Assembly (NCBI GenBank): GCA_015056055.1
Contig: SVHC01000007.1
Coordinates: 28,367-92,366, forward strand
Direction of reading: 5' to 3'
Length of the DNA stretch: 64,000 nt
DNA from: Clostridiales bacterium
Lineage (GTDB): Bacteria; Bacillota; Clostridia; Christensenellales; Aristaeellaceae
The position numbers and the translations under genes were made by a program. Position 1 is the stretch's first letter. Each line of letters opens with the position of its first letter. Of the stretch, positions 33,491 through 42,137 are shown piece by piece. The notes beneath the pieces are model-generated. The model did no database searches. It was not told where the DNA came from and was given only the letters and a program-made list of their open reading frames with translations.

Positions 33491-35061
33491 AGCTGCCGTA
33501 TGTGAAAGGGGCCGGGAAAACAACCGGCGTGATGACGGCCTTCGGCGCACTGAATACAAATGAAAGCGCCGGGGAAAACGAGTTTATTTGCATGACGAAT
33601 CTTTCCGGACATGCATATCCCTATCTTGCCACGCGCAGGGGGCGCAAAAAGGAGCGCTCCCTCGCCTCGCCCGGCACACTCATCGGCTATGCGGATGAAT
33701 TGATTGTGATTGATGACGGCAAGGTGTACATGGGAAACGAAATTCTGGCGGAGATTTCGCATGGGGAAAAGAAAACCGCGCTGATGGGTGCGCTTCTTCT
33801 GATATGGCCGGACAGGATCGAGATCAACCTTAAAAACGGAGAAGTGCGCAGGCTGGAAAACAGAATTGAGGTATCCGGCAAGATAAGGGTTTCGCAGTCT
33901 TCCCTTTCCGGCGAGGACAGCGATACGGGTACCTTTATAAAGATTGCAGCCGACGGAATCGGGCACGGTTTTCGGGCATGGGACGGCGTGGAGATTGACG
34001 GGCTGGAAGAGGAAGGCTTGAACGGCGCACATATCCTCTACGCCGTGGAGGAGAATTTTCTGATCGTACCGGGTATACAGGCGGCATCCTTTGAGCAGGC
34101 GGGCGGCGTGGTCGTGGAGCGAAAATGCCCGGATATGGATTTTATCGCCGTGCAGGGAAACCGCGTATGGGGATGCTCCGGTGAAAAACATGAGATTTAT
34201 GCTTCCAAGCTGGGCGACGCATCCAACTGGAGGGCATTTGCCGGGACGGCGGCGGATTCCTATGCTGCGACGGCGGCAGCTGCGGGCGATTTTACCGGCG
34301 CTGCGGCGGTGAATGATACGGTGGTGTTTTTTCAGGAGGACGGATTTCATAAGGTGCTGGGCACAAAGCCTGCCAATTTCCAGATTGTGCACACGCCGGC
34401 AAACGGTGTGATGAAGGGATGCGAAAAATCGCTGTGCATGCTGGACGGGTGCCTGTACTATATGGGAAGAAACGGCGTGTATGCCTATGACGGGGCGCTG
34501 CCGGTGAAGGTTTCCCGCGCACTGGATATGTGGAAGCTAAAGGATGGATGCGCGGGCGCGGCGGGAAATCTGTACCGGCTTTCCTGCCGGGATGAAAACG
34601 GAAACGGGCATATGCTGGTATTCGACGTGCAGACCGGGCTTTGGCACCGGGAGGATGATATTAAGGCTCAGGCATTTGCAAGCGCCGGAGGAAAGATGTA
34701 CTTTGCGGCAGACGGTGCGCTGTATCAGGCGGACTGCGGCGAGGAAAAATTTGAATGGGAATGCGTGACGGGCCGAATGGCGCTGGATTTGCCGGGGCAT
34801 AAGTATCTTTCCCGCATCACGGTGGAGTGCGAAACGGACAGGGGCGCAAAGATTGCCGTATCCGTAAGATACGATGACAAAGGACCGTGGGAAAAGGAGA
34901 TGGTTTCCTACGGGAGACGGTCTGTGACATTGAATCTGCGGGAAAAACGGGCATCCTTTGCCAGAATTCGTCTGCGCGGTACGGGCAGCTGCCGGATTTA
35001 TTCCATTGCACGCGGACTGCAGGCGGGAAGCGAGATATTGCCGGGGAAACGATATGAATAA
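33487..35061 (+). CDS. Large propeller-like phage protein (possible DNA-stabilisation protein)
   Basis: A 524-residue protein with many short strands and repeated Gly-Asp/aromatic turns, such as IDDGKVYMGNEIL, GCSGEKHEIYASKLGD and YYMGRNGVYAYDG. This suggests a beta-propeller followed by a beta-sandwich tail. Phage P22 gp10, a packaged-DNA stabilisation protein, has this type of fold and position. Family assignment is an inference from pattern. The ATG at 33487 overlaps the previous stop (ATGA), and the end overlaps the terminase start by 8 bases, so the genes are translationally coupled. Confidence 0.65.
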   Translation: MKLPYVKGAGKTTGVMTAFGALNTNESAGENEFICMTNLSGHAYPYLATRRGRKKERSLASPGTLIGYADELIVIDDGKVYMGNEILAEISHGEKKTALMGALLLIWPDRIEINLKNGEVRRLENRIEVSGKIRVSQSSLSGEDSDTGTFIKIAADGIGHGFRAWDGVEIDGLEEEGLNGAHILYAVEENFLIVPGIQAASFEQAGGVVVERKCPDMDFIAVQGNRVWGCSGEKHEIYASKLGDASNWRAFAGTAADSYAATAAAAGDFTGAAAVNDTVVFFQEDGFHKVLGTKPANFQIVHTPANGVMKGCEKSLCMLDGCLYYMGRNGVYAYDGALPVKVSRALDMWKLKDGCAGAAGNLYRLSCRDENGNGHMLVFDVQTGLWHREDDIKAQAFASAGGKMYFAADGALYQADCGEEKFEWECVTGRMALDLPGHKYLSRITVECETDRGAKIAVSVRYDDKGPWEKEMVSYGRRSVTLNLREKRASFARIRLRGTGSCRIYSIARGLQAGSEILPGKRYE

Positions 35062-36475
35062 TGTTATTTGGAGTCCGCATCCCAGACAGGCGGAATTTTT
35101 GAAAAGGCGGGAGTATGAGGCGCTGTACGGCGGCGCGGCGGGCGGAGGAAAAAGCGACGCTGCGCTGATGCTGCCGCTTTACTGGGTGCATGTGCCCTGT
35201 TTCAAGGCGCTGATTCTGAGAAAGACATACCCGGAGCTGGCTGAACTGATTGACAGGAGCCGCAGCTGCTATCAGGCCGCATTTCCGAAGGCGAAATACC
35301 ATGTGCAGGAGCATAGATGGACATTTGCATCCGGCGCGAGTGTATTTTTCGGCAGCATGCACACGCCGGAGGACCGCGAAAAATACCGCGGACGGCAGTT
35401 TGATCTGATCGTGTTTGACGAACTGACGCATTTCACATGGGAGGAATATTCCTTCATGTTTTCGCGCAATCGTCCGAGCGGCCCCGGAACGTTTGTGGGA
35501 ATCCGCGCCACGACAAACCCGGGCGGTATCGGGCACGGCTGGGTGAAGGACAGATTTATAACCGCTGCGCCGCCGATGACAACCATCACAGAGGTGGCGG
35601 AGATTATTCTGCCCGAAGGCGGCGTGCAGAAAATTCCCAGGACGCGTATTTTTGTACCGGCTACAGTGCATGACAATCCCACGCTGCTTGCAAACGACCC
35701 GACATACATTGCAAACCTTGCCATGCTGCCGCCTGCGGAAAGGGACGCGCAGCTGTATGGTTCGTGGGATTCGTTTTCGGGACAGGTGTTCCGCGAATGG
35801 AGAAATGATCCGAAGCACTATGAAGATCAGGCCGGAACACATGTGGTTGCGCCCTTTGATACGCCGAGGCACTGGCCCGTGGTGCGCGGATTTGACTGGG
35901 GCTATGCGAGGCCGTTTTCCGTGGGATGGTGGGCGTTTGACGAGGAAGGACGCGCATGGCGCGTGGCCGAATATTACGGCGTGACCGACAGACCCAATGA
36001 GGGCGTGAAAATGACTGCCGCCGAGGTTGCAGCCGAAATCAGCCGCATGGAAAAGGAGCATCCTCTATTAAAAGGAAGAAACATCACAGGCGTGGCAGAT
36101 CCTTCCATTTTTGACGGCAGCCGGGGCGAAAGCATTGCGGATACGATGGCGAAATACCGCGTGTACTTCGATAAGGGCGAAAACGCGCGCATTCCCGGCA
36201 AAATGCAGATGCATTACCGGATGGCATTTGGCGAAGAAGGGCGGCCCATGCTCTACGTGATGAACACATGCAGGCATTTTATCCGCACGATTCCGTCGCT
36301 GGTGTACTCTGAGCGCATGGTGGAGGATGTGGACACCACGCAGGAGGATCACATTTATGACGAGGCGCGCTATGTGATGATGACGCGCCCCTTGAAAGCC
36401 CGGAAAAATCAATTCCCCGGGATGTTTCCCGGGGAAGACCCGCTCAATCAGCGGGCGACGGTGCTGCGCGTGTGA
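35054..36475 (+). CDS. terL: Phage terminase large subunit
   Basis: A 473-residue packaging motor. The ATPase domain has Walker A GGAAGGGKSD (about 25-34), Walker B LIVFDELTHF and coupling motif TTNPGG. The RNase-H-like nuclease domain has VRGFDWGYARP (first Asp), ITGVADPSIFD and a late Asp in HIYDEARYVM. All appear intact. It is the last gene of the cluster, unlike most phages, where terL precedes portal and capsid genes. It ends exactly where the convergent membrane-protein gene ends (36475/36476), with no terminator between. Confidence 0.93.
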   Translation: MNNVIWSPHPRQAEFLKRREYEALYGGAAGGGKSDAALMLPLYWVHVPCFKALILRKTYPELAELIDRSRSCYQAAFPKAKYHVQEHRWTFASGASVFFGSMHTPEDREKYRGRQFDLIVFDELTHFTWEEYSFMFSRNRPSGPGTFVGIRATTNPGGIGHGWVKDRFITAAPPMTTITEVAEIILPEGGVQKIPRTRIFVPATVHDNPTLLANDPTYIANLAMLPPAERDAQLYGSWDSFSGQVFREWRNDPKHYEDQAGTHVVAPFDTPRHWPVVRGFDWGYARPFSVGWWAFDEEGRAWRVAEYYGVTDRPNEGVKMTAAEVAAEISRMEKEHPLLKGRNITGVADPSIFDGSRGESIADTMAKYRVYFDKGENARIPGKMQMHYRMAFGEEGRPMLYVMNTCRHFIRTIPSLVYSERMVEDVDTTQEDHIYDEARYVMMTRPLKARKNQFPGMFPGEDPLNQRATVLRV

Positions 36476-37195
36476 TCAGCGGAATTCGGTGAGCGTGATT
36501 TTGACGGAGCGGATGCGATCAAGGTCCTCCGTATAGGCGGCGGAAAGCTCGATGGCGGTGTTTGTTTTTTCATCAACCCAGACGAGATTGGAGTATTCAC
36601 GGGCAGGGGCTGCGGGTGCGGAAACATCTGTTTCGGCGCCTGCGCGGGTGCGGTCATTTGCCATGGGATTGTTGTAATATTCGCGCAGAGCATTTTTGAG
36701 GGCGGTGCGCTGCTCCTGCGTGAGGGTATTTTCGGCGGAAACGTTGCCGTAGGCAGCGCACATGTCGGTGCGGAGTTTCTCATAGAAGTTTTCAAGAGAC
36801 ATGTTTTGAATGTCCTCTTCCGGCTGATTCTGCCGGTTGAAGGTGATGGTGACGGACAGAAGGGCATTGTTTTCGTACTGGAAGAATACTTCGCCCGTCA
36901 TGCCGTGTACGGTCATGGTCTGTTCGTAAGAAGAGGAAGCAGGGCTGCCCCATTCGTAGCCCGGGATGCGGAAACCGGTTTCCTGAGAGAAAAATTGATT
37001 GATGGCCCAGTTGATCACGCCTGCGGCTGCGCTGAGGGATACGAGCAGAAGAATTGCGGCGATCAGCACTGTGCGCAGATGGATTCTGCGGCGGGAGGAC
37101 GTTTTTACCGCGCTGCGGGCGGCGGTTTGTACACGGAGGGCAAATCCTTCCGGCGCGGTGACGGAAGAAAGATCGCGAATGGTTCCGGTCATCAT
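36476..37195 (-). CDS. Membrane protein, probable anti-sigma partner
   Basis: A 239-residue protein with about 40 cytoplasmic residues (APEGFALRVQTAARSAVK), one membrane helix (TVLIAAILLLVSLSAAAGVI, about 43-62) and a 175-residue extracytoplasmic domain. It directly follows the ECF sigma gene by 13 bases. The topology and position fit an anti-sigma factor, but no zinc (HxxxCxxC) motif is seen. A sensing role is an inference. Confidence 0.7.
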   Translation of the reverse strand: MMTGTIRDLSSVTAPEGFALRVQTAARSAVKTSSRRRIHLRTVLIAAILLLVSLSAAAGVINWAINQFFSQETGFRIPGYEWGSPASSSYEQTMTVHGMTGEVFFQYENNALLSVTITFNRQNQPEEDIQNMSLENFYEKLRTDMCAAYGNVSAENTLTQEQRTALKNALREYYNNPMANDRTRAGAETDVSAPAAPAREYSNLVWVDEKTNTAIELSAAYTEDLDRIRSVKITLTEFR

Positions 37196-37208
37196 GGGAA
37201 TACCTCCT

Positions 37209-37655
37209 TTATATATAGCCTTGTTTGATCAGGTTTCTGGCGGTGTGCAAGCGGCGCTTCACAGTTCCTTCCGGCAGGCGCAGGATATGCGCAATCTGGC
37301 GTACGGAATAGTTTTCGACATAGTGAAGTTCCACGGGGATGCGGTATTTTTCGTCCAGAGTATGAATGATTTCCCAGAGAGCATCTTCAGGCCGGTCAGA
37401 AACAAGATTTTCATGAAGCTCATCTGCAATCGGGCGCTTGCGGATGAGTTTTTTGCATTCGTTGATCGTGATGCGGATCATCCAGCCCTCGAAGGATTCG
37501 TTTTCGCGCAGAGTGTGAATATAGCGCCAGGCATTGAAGACGGCATTCTGCACCGCGTCCTGACAATCGGCATCGCTGCGAAGAATCGTTCTGCAGATGC
37601 GGTAGAGCCGGTTGGTCATGGTTTCGACGCGTTGAATAAAAGTATTTTCGTTCAT
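37209..37655 (-). CDS. ECF-type RNA polymerase sigma factor
   Basis: A 148-residue sigma-70 family protein with region 2 (LYRICRTILRSDADCQDAVQNAVFNAWR split over residues 17-44) and region 4 (YRIPVELHYVENYSVRQIAH, then EGTVKRRLHTARNLI). It lacks region 3, typical of ECF sigma factors. The gene upstream of the membrane protein suggests a sigma/anti-sigma operon. Its target promoters cannot be seen. Confidence 0.93.
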   Translation of the reverse strand: MNENTFIQRVETMTNRLYRICRTILRSDADCQDAVQNAVFNAWRYIHTLRENESFEGWMIRITINECKKLIRKRPIADELHENLVSDRPEDALWEIIHTLDEKYRIPVELHYVENYSVRQIAHILRLPEGTVKRRLHTARNLIKQGYI

Positions 37656-37783
37656 GCTCTCCCCTCCTTTCTGTATATAAGATACCGGATGAGAACGGTT
37701 TGGTTCGCTTTTTTATTATAAATTCGATTTGATGCGCGTGCAATGCCGTTTATCATGTGATATACTGGAAAAGAGGTGATAAT

Positions 37784-38167
37784 ATGGCATTCTGGCTGTT
37801 TATGCTGGCGGTGGATCTTTTGATACCGGGCATTATGATGCTGGCGGGACATTTCCTTTCGAAAAAAGCGCCGGATGAGATCAATTGTCTTTTCGGCTAC
37901 AGGACGACGCTTTCCATGAAAAATAAGGATACGTGGGAGTTTGCCAACACCCTCTGCGGAAGGCTTTGGAAAAAATGGGGCGTTTGGGTTTTGAATCTTT
38001 CCATGATCCCTATCCTTGCCGTGGTCGGGAAAAGCGAGGAGATTATCGGCATCACGGGTACGATTGTGTGCCTTGTGCAGCTGCTTCCCCTCATCGCCGT
38101 GATCCCTGCCGTGGAAAAATCCCTTCGCGCACACTTTGATGCGGACGGGAAAAAGAAGGATGCGTGA
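37784..38167 (+). CDS. SdpI-like membrane protein
   Basis: A 127-residue membrane protein. The core FGYRTTLSMKNKDTWEFANT is the characteristic SdpI family motif between membrane helices. B. subtilis SdpI gives immunity to the SdpC toxin and acts in signalling; many homologues are of unknown function. The start MAFWLFMLAVDLLIPG at 37784 follows AGAGGTGATAAT. No toxin gene is next to it. Confidence 0.88.
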   Translation: MAFWLFMLAVDLLIPGIMMLAGHFLSKKAPDEINCLFGYRTTLSMKNKDTWEFANTLCGRLWKKWGVWVLNLSMIPILAVVGKSEEIIGITGTIVCLVQLLPLIAVIPAVEKSLRAHFDADGKKKDA

Positions 38168-38226
38168 AACCGTCCGGAGGCCGGCAGCGATCTATAGAAA
38201 TGAAATGTTAAAAAACGTGGAAAGTG

Positions 38227-38255
38227 TTGACAGGGCGGCCTCTTTGCGCTATAAT
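38227..38255 (+). promoter_or_regulatory. Consensus promoter of the tRNA-Met pair
   Basis: TTGACA (38227-38232) and TATAAT (38250-38255) with a 17-base spacer: a perfect sigma-A consensus, 29 bases before the first tRNA. Confidence 0.92.
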
Positions 38256-38284
38256 AGTTCTTGCGTTGCGAAGCGCGAGAATAT

Positions 38285-38361
<77 letters not shown>

Positions 38362-38366
38362 AACAT

Positions 38367-38443
38367 GGCGGCGTAGCTCAGTTGGCCAGAGCATTCGGTT
38401 CATACCCGGAGTGTCAGCGGTTCGAATCCACTCGCCGCTACCA
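38367..38443 (+). tRNA. tRNA-Met (anticodon CAT, elongator type)
   Basis: Cloverleaf with acceptor GGCGGCG/CGCCGCT, anticodon loop TTCATAC and encoded CCA. Elongator Met is likely; tRNA-Ile with a lysidine-modified CAT anticodon is the alternative but usually has a different acceptor stem. The T-stem appears to contain one C-A mismatch (positions 51-63). Confidence 0.9.
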
Positions 38444-38448
38444 TGTGA

Positions 38449-38486
38449 AGTAGTCATAACGAATTTCGTTATGACTACTTTTTTTC
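38449..38486 (+). terminator. Terminator of the tRNA-Met pair
   Basis: A perfect 13-base stem (AGTAGTCATAACG / CGTTATGACTACT) with an AATTT loop, followed by seven T. Confidence 0.95.
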
Positions 38487-38622
38487 GTTTATGCGAGTAT
38501 CTTCGGAATATATTCCTTTGCGGCGCATTGACAGAGAACGAATTGGCGATGAGAATTCTGAATCTCATTTGAATGGTTCATGTCCCCCGTGTTTTTTTCT
38601 TGCCTGTTTACACACAATTATC

Positions 38623-38651
38623 TTGAGAAGGAACTTGGGGAATTGTAAAAT
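38623..38651 (+). promoter_or_regulatory. Probable promoter of the M6 protease gene
   Basis: TTGAGA (38623-38628) and TAAAAT (38646-38651) are 17 bases apart, about 40 bases before the start codon. Confidence 0.55.
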
Positions 38652-38692
38652 ATAATAACCGTATGAAATCATGCGAGAGGGAGGTCATGGTC

Positions 38693-41527
38693 ATGAAGAA
38701 AATATCGAAGAGAATACTTAGTATAGTTATTGCGGCGCTGCTGTTTATATCCGCGCCTGTCTGCGGTGAAGAAAGCATCATCACAATAGACGAAAACGGC
38801 TGCGCGAGCTGGGCGCCTGTTGATGGCGCCGTAAAATATGAATACAGCCTTGTCGATGCCGATTATACCAATAGGGGCGTGGAGTACACAACGGAAACTT
38901 CCGTTGCACTCCCTGAGGGCATTTCCGTTCATGTTCGCGCCGTATTTGAAGACGGTTCGTTGGGCAATTGGATGATATCGGATTATTTCGGCGATTCTGT
39001 GACGTGGGAGAATAGCGCTCCCGTTATGAACGAGGCCGATTTTGCTGTGAGCTATGAACATATACAGCCGGAGATGGCTGTGTCGATAGATGAAAACGGC
39101 TATGCGCACTGGGAAACTGTTTCCGATGCCGTTAAATATGAATGCTTATTTATCAATACCATGGGTGCGATTGATAGTACCAAATACACGGCTGAGACCA
39201 CGATTCGCATGCCGCTGGATTACTGTGTACGCATAGTACCGATTTTCGAAGACGGTTCAAGAGGCGCGGGCGTAGTATCTGAATATTACGGCCGCAATGC
39301 TGTTGCGATTGATATTTCGGAGCTTATCGATTGGAAATATGACTTTTTGATACAGGATGCAAAAACCTGGAATCTGATCGAGAATATCAACTACGCTTCT
39401 GTAACACAGAATGCAGACGGCGGTGTATCCTTCACAGCAAAGGGTCCCACCGGAGATGATATGCGCTTTATTACCACAGAAGGTGTTAGCGTGGAGGAGG
39501 GCTCGATTACCTTCTCTTCCGGTGCCGATCTTTATGGTCTTGATGCGATCGGACGAATTTTAGCTTATAAGCCCATTGTATCGGACCCCGGCGAGGGCGA
39601 AGTTTGGATCAATTTTTCGGGCGGATACACATTTGACGGAAGCGCGTCTGCCGCTACTCTCGAGAATCGTTTTGCAGTTTGGGACGTGTCTACGCGAGCT
39701 GTTGATGCGATGCATGAAAACTTCACCGTTTTATCCATGATGGATCATCAGCCCAACATGGTGGGAATCGGTGCAGGCAATGTGATCCATCAGGATGATT
39801 ACACGCTTTCTGAGCTTATCGTATATTACGACGAGAGCACATATTCAACTCCCATACGCAAAGCTTATCTTGAACCTACTTTCTACGGCACCTATTTTGA
39901 GGGGGATTTCTACGACCCGTCAAAAGAGAGATATGATTCCGATGAGATGGTTTTTGATTTCTATCTCATGCTTCTGCCGGATATTGCATATGAAATAAAT
40001 CCTGACAATACCGACTTCTTATTGAATCCCGAACTGTACATGTCCCGTTCAGTATTGGATATCGATGACGAACTGTACACGATCGGCAATCTTAAGGATG
40101 CAGACGGAAATATCCTTAACAAGGATACCGACCCGCTTACCGTTGGCTGCACGATCGAGGTGATTTTCCCCACGTTCACAGTAGATGCAGAACTTCCCGT
40201 TCTGGCTAAATTTGACGGTGCGGAAAATCTCCATCAGCTTGCGCCTTACAGAAACAGTTTCTCGGCAGGCAGTGTTACAACGCTGGTTGTTCCCATTCGA
40301 TGGAGAGATGCTTACGGAGAGGCAAATGACGAACTGCTCAGCCTTGCCCGTGCAAAACTCGGCAGAATAGTCGATGACAACGGCAGCGTAACCGATTACA
40401 GTCCCGATCCTTCCGAGGGCTACTCGCTCAGTGCGTATTATGACATGGCTTCTTACGGGAAATATCACATAGACAGCTACATGACGGATTGGGTGGATGC
40501 TCCTTACAGCTTTGAGGAAGTTAAGAATGTAACCCCCTTCTCTCATCCCATGCCTGACGAAATCATCGAAGCTGTCAGAAAAATGTATCCCGATATGGAT
40601 TGGAGCAAGTTTGACCGCAACGGTGACGGTATGCTTGATTCGGTCATCTTCATCAGTGCATGCGGAAATCAGGATGTTGGTATAGCTTCTTTCGGCGGTG
40701 CGGTGCACTCCGGGCGTGGCTATGACACAACTTATATGGGTACGCCTACCCTCCCCGCACTGAAAGACTTTATCACAATCGGAAGCATGATGCTGGACAG
40801 CACCAATGTTGTAATACATGAATATGCCCACAACTTCGGCATCGTCGACTATTACGACACTTCCTATTCCGGAATTGATGCTGTCGGCGGATTTGATCTG
40901 CAGTCTTCCAATGAGGGCGACTGGAATGCGTATTCCAAGTATTCCGTAGGTTGGATTGAGCCCGAGATCGTAGCGGGGCTTGGCAGCGGTGAATCTGCTG
41001 AAATAACCATCGGATCAATGACCGCGACGGGCGATGCCATCGTTATCCCTGCAGCCGGAGCGGAATTTGACGGTCCGTTTGGGGAGTATATCCTGGTTGA
41101 TCTCTACACCGGCACAGGCCTTAACGAATACGATTCAAGAAGATTTGAACTTGATGACACAACGGGTGTTAGAATTTACCACGTCAGTTCCGAGATGGAA
41201 TATCGCAAACTCACGGATGTTTACGGCGAGGAAATTGAGATAGGTACGATACACTATACAAACGCTTTCCACAAAGACGGCAAGTATCTGATCGAGCTTA
41301 TCCAGAATGGCGGCAAGAACACCTTTACCGCAGAAAGCGGCAACAGAAATGTGGTGGCACGCGATTTCTTCTATGCCGGCGATAAATTCGACATGGAGAA
41401 ATACGGCGAATTCTTCGTTGACGGTAAAATGGACGATGGCAGTGAATTCGGCTACACGATTCAGGTCGTAAGCATTACGGGAAGCGGCGAAGATGCATCT
41501 GCCGTTATCCGCATCACACGCAAATAA
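38693..41527 (+). CDS. Secreted M6-family metalloprotease with duplicated N-terminal module
   Basis: A 944-residue exported protein. The signal peptide is MKKISKRILSIVIAALLFIS...APVCG. Two related modules of about 85-100 residues follow: ITIDENGCASWAPVDGAVKY and SIDENGYAHWETVSDAVKY begin each copy. The catalytic domain carries a calcium-type loop FDRNGDGMLDSVIFI and the zinc motif HEYAHNFGIVD (His709, Glu710, His713), with Asp719 as probable third ligand of the immune-inhibitor-A type. The start at 38693 has GGGAGG 8 bases upstream; the ATG two codons earlier is too close. A duplicated terminator hairpin and B/C element follow. Substrate unknown. Confidence 0.9.
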   Translation: MKKISKRILSIVIAALLFISAPVCGEESIITIDENGCASWAPVDGAVKYEYSLVDADYTNRGVEYTTETSVALPEGISVHVRAVFEDGSLGNWMISDYFGDSVTWENSAPVMNEADFAVSYEHIQPEMAVSIDENGYAHWETVSDAVKYECLFINTMGAIDSTKYTAETTIRMPLDYCVRIVPIFEDGSRGAGVVSEYYGRNAVAIDISELIDWKYDFLIQDAKTWNLIENINYASVTQNADGGVSFTAKGPTGDDMRFITTEGVSVEEGSITFSSGADLYGLDAIGRILAYKPIVSDPGEGEVWINFSGGYTFDGSASAATLENRFAVWDVSTRAVDAMHENFTVLSMMDHQPNMVGIGAGNVIHQDDYTLSELIVYYDESTYSTPIRKAYLEPTFYGTYFEGDFYDPSKERYDSDEMVFDFYLMLLPDIAYEINPDNTDFLLNPELYMSRSVLDIDDELYTIGNLKDADGNILNKDTDPLTVGCTIEVIFPTFTVDAELPVLAKFDGAENLHQLAPYRNSFSAGSVTTLVVPIRWRDAYGEANDELLSLARAKLGRIVDDNGSVTDYSPDPSEGYSLSAYYDMASYGKYHIDSYMTDWVDAPYSFEEVKNVTPFSHPMPDEIIEAVRKMYPDMDWSKFDRNGDGMLDSVIFISACGNQDVGIASFGGAVHSGRGYDTTYMGTPTLPALKDFITIGSMMLDSTNVVIHEYAHNFGIVDYYDTSYSGIDAVGGFDLQSSNEGDWNAYSKYSVGWIEPEIVAGLGSGESAEITIGSMTATGDAIVIPAAGAEFDGPFGEYILVDLYTGTGLNEYDSRRFELDDTTGVRIYHVSSEMEYRKLTDVYGEEIEIGTIHYTNAFHKDGKYLIELIQNGGKNTFTAESGNRNVVARDFFYAGDKFDMEKYGEFFVDGKMDDGSEFGYTIQVVSITGSGEDASAVIRITRK

Positions 41528-41545
41528 CAGAAGTTGGCCGACGAA

Positions 41546-41573
41546 AAACGGGCTTGCTTGCAAGTCCGTTTTT
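41546..41573 (+). terminator. Terminator hairpin of the M6 protease gene, proximal copy
   Basis: AAACGGGCTTG and CAAGTCCGTTT pair, followed by TT. An identical 28-base copy lies at 42030-42057 beyond the repeat element. Confidence 0.8.
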
Positions 41574-41576
41574 GCT

Positions 41577-42024
41577 TGTCAAAAAAACTTAAATTGACTA
41601 AAAAGAGAAAAAAGTTCAAATCCGCAGCGGCGGCGTGTACGCCGCGAGGATCGTATTTTTTCGAAGGAGAGCCAGCGAACCGAAGAAAAAATCGTTTCCT
41701 TACAGATTTTACGACCGAAATCTGCAAGATTTCAGTAAAATCTGGTGAGGGGACGAACGAAGCGCGCGCCCAGTGGGCGAAACCGCGCGGCGAGAGTCCA
41801 ATGAGCAAGGAAGTACGTCAAGCGAATGCGATGACGGACGACCATTGCGAATTGTGGGTGGTAGTGGCGAGGGACGAACGAAGTGCGCGCCCTGTGGGCG
41901 AAACAGCACGGCGTGAGTCCAATAAGCAAAGGAGCACAGCTAGCTTAGCGACGCTGGGCGACTATTGCGCATTGAGGAATGTTTACTTCCCCGTCCACCA
42001 GACTGGCAAAATACTTTTTTGACA
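41577..42024 (+). mobile_element. Family B/C element with TGTCAAAAAA ends, two C modules
   Basis: It runs from TGTCAAAAAA (41577-41586) to TTTTTTGACA (42015-42024). The B module starts at about 41618. Two C modules follow in tandem (about 41755-41865 and 41875-41985; 'ggacgaacgaagcgcgcgcc' begins the first). No gene inside. It fills the 41528-42137 gap. Confidence 0.65.
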
Positions 42025-42029
42025 GTCTG

Positions 42030-42057
42030 AAACGGGCTTGCTTGCAAGTCCGTTTTT
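42030..42057 (+). terminator. Terminator hairpin, distal duplicated copy
   Basis: Identical over 28 bases to 41546-41573, here followed by one further T and TGTATG. It lies five bases beyond the end of the repeat element. Confidence 0.75.
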
Positions 42058-42137
42058 TGTATGTGCAAATTGGGAATATTGAAGGAAATCTGTGAGAATT
42101 TGTAGAATGTGGATTTGTTGCCAAAGGAGGTGCATCC

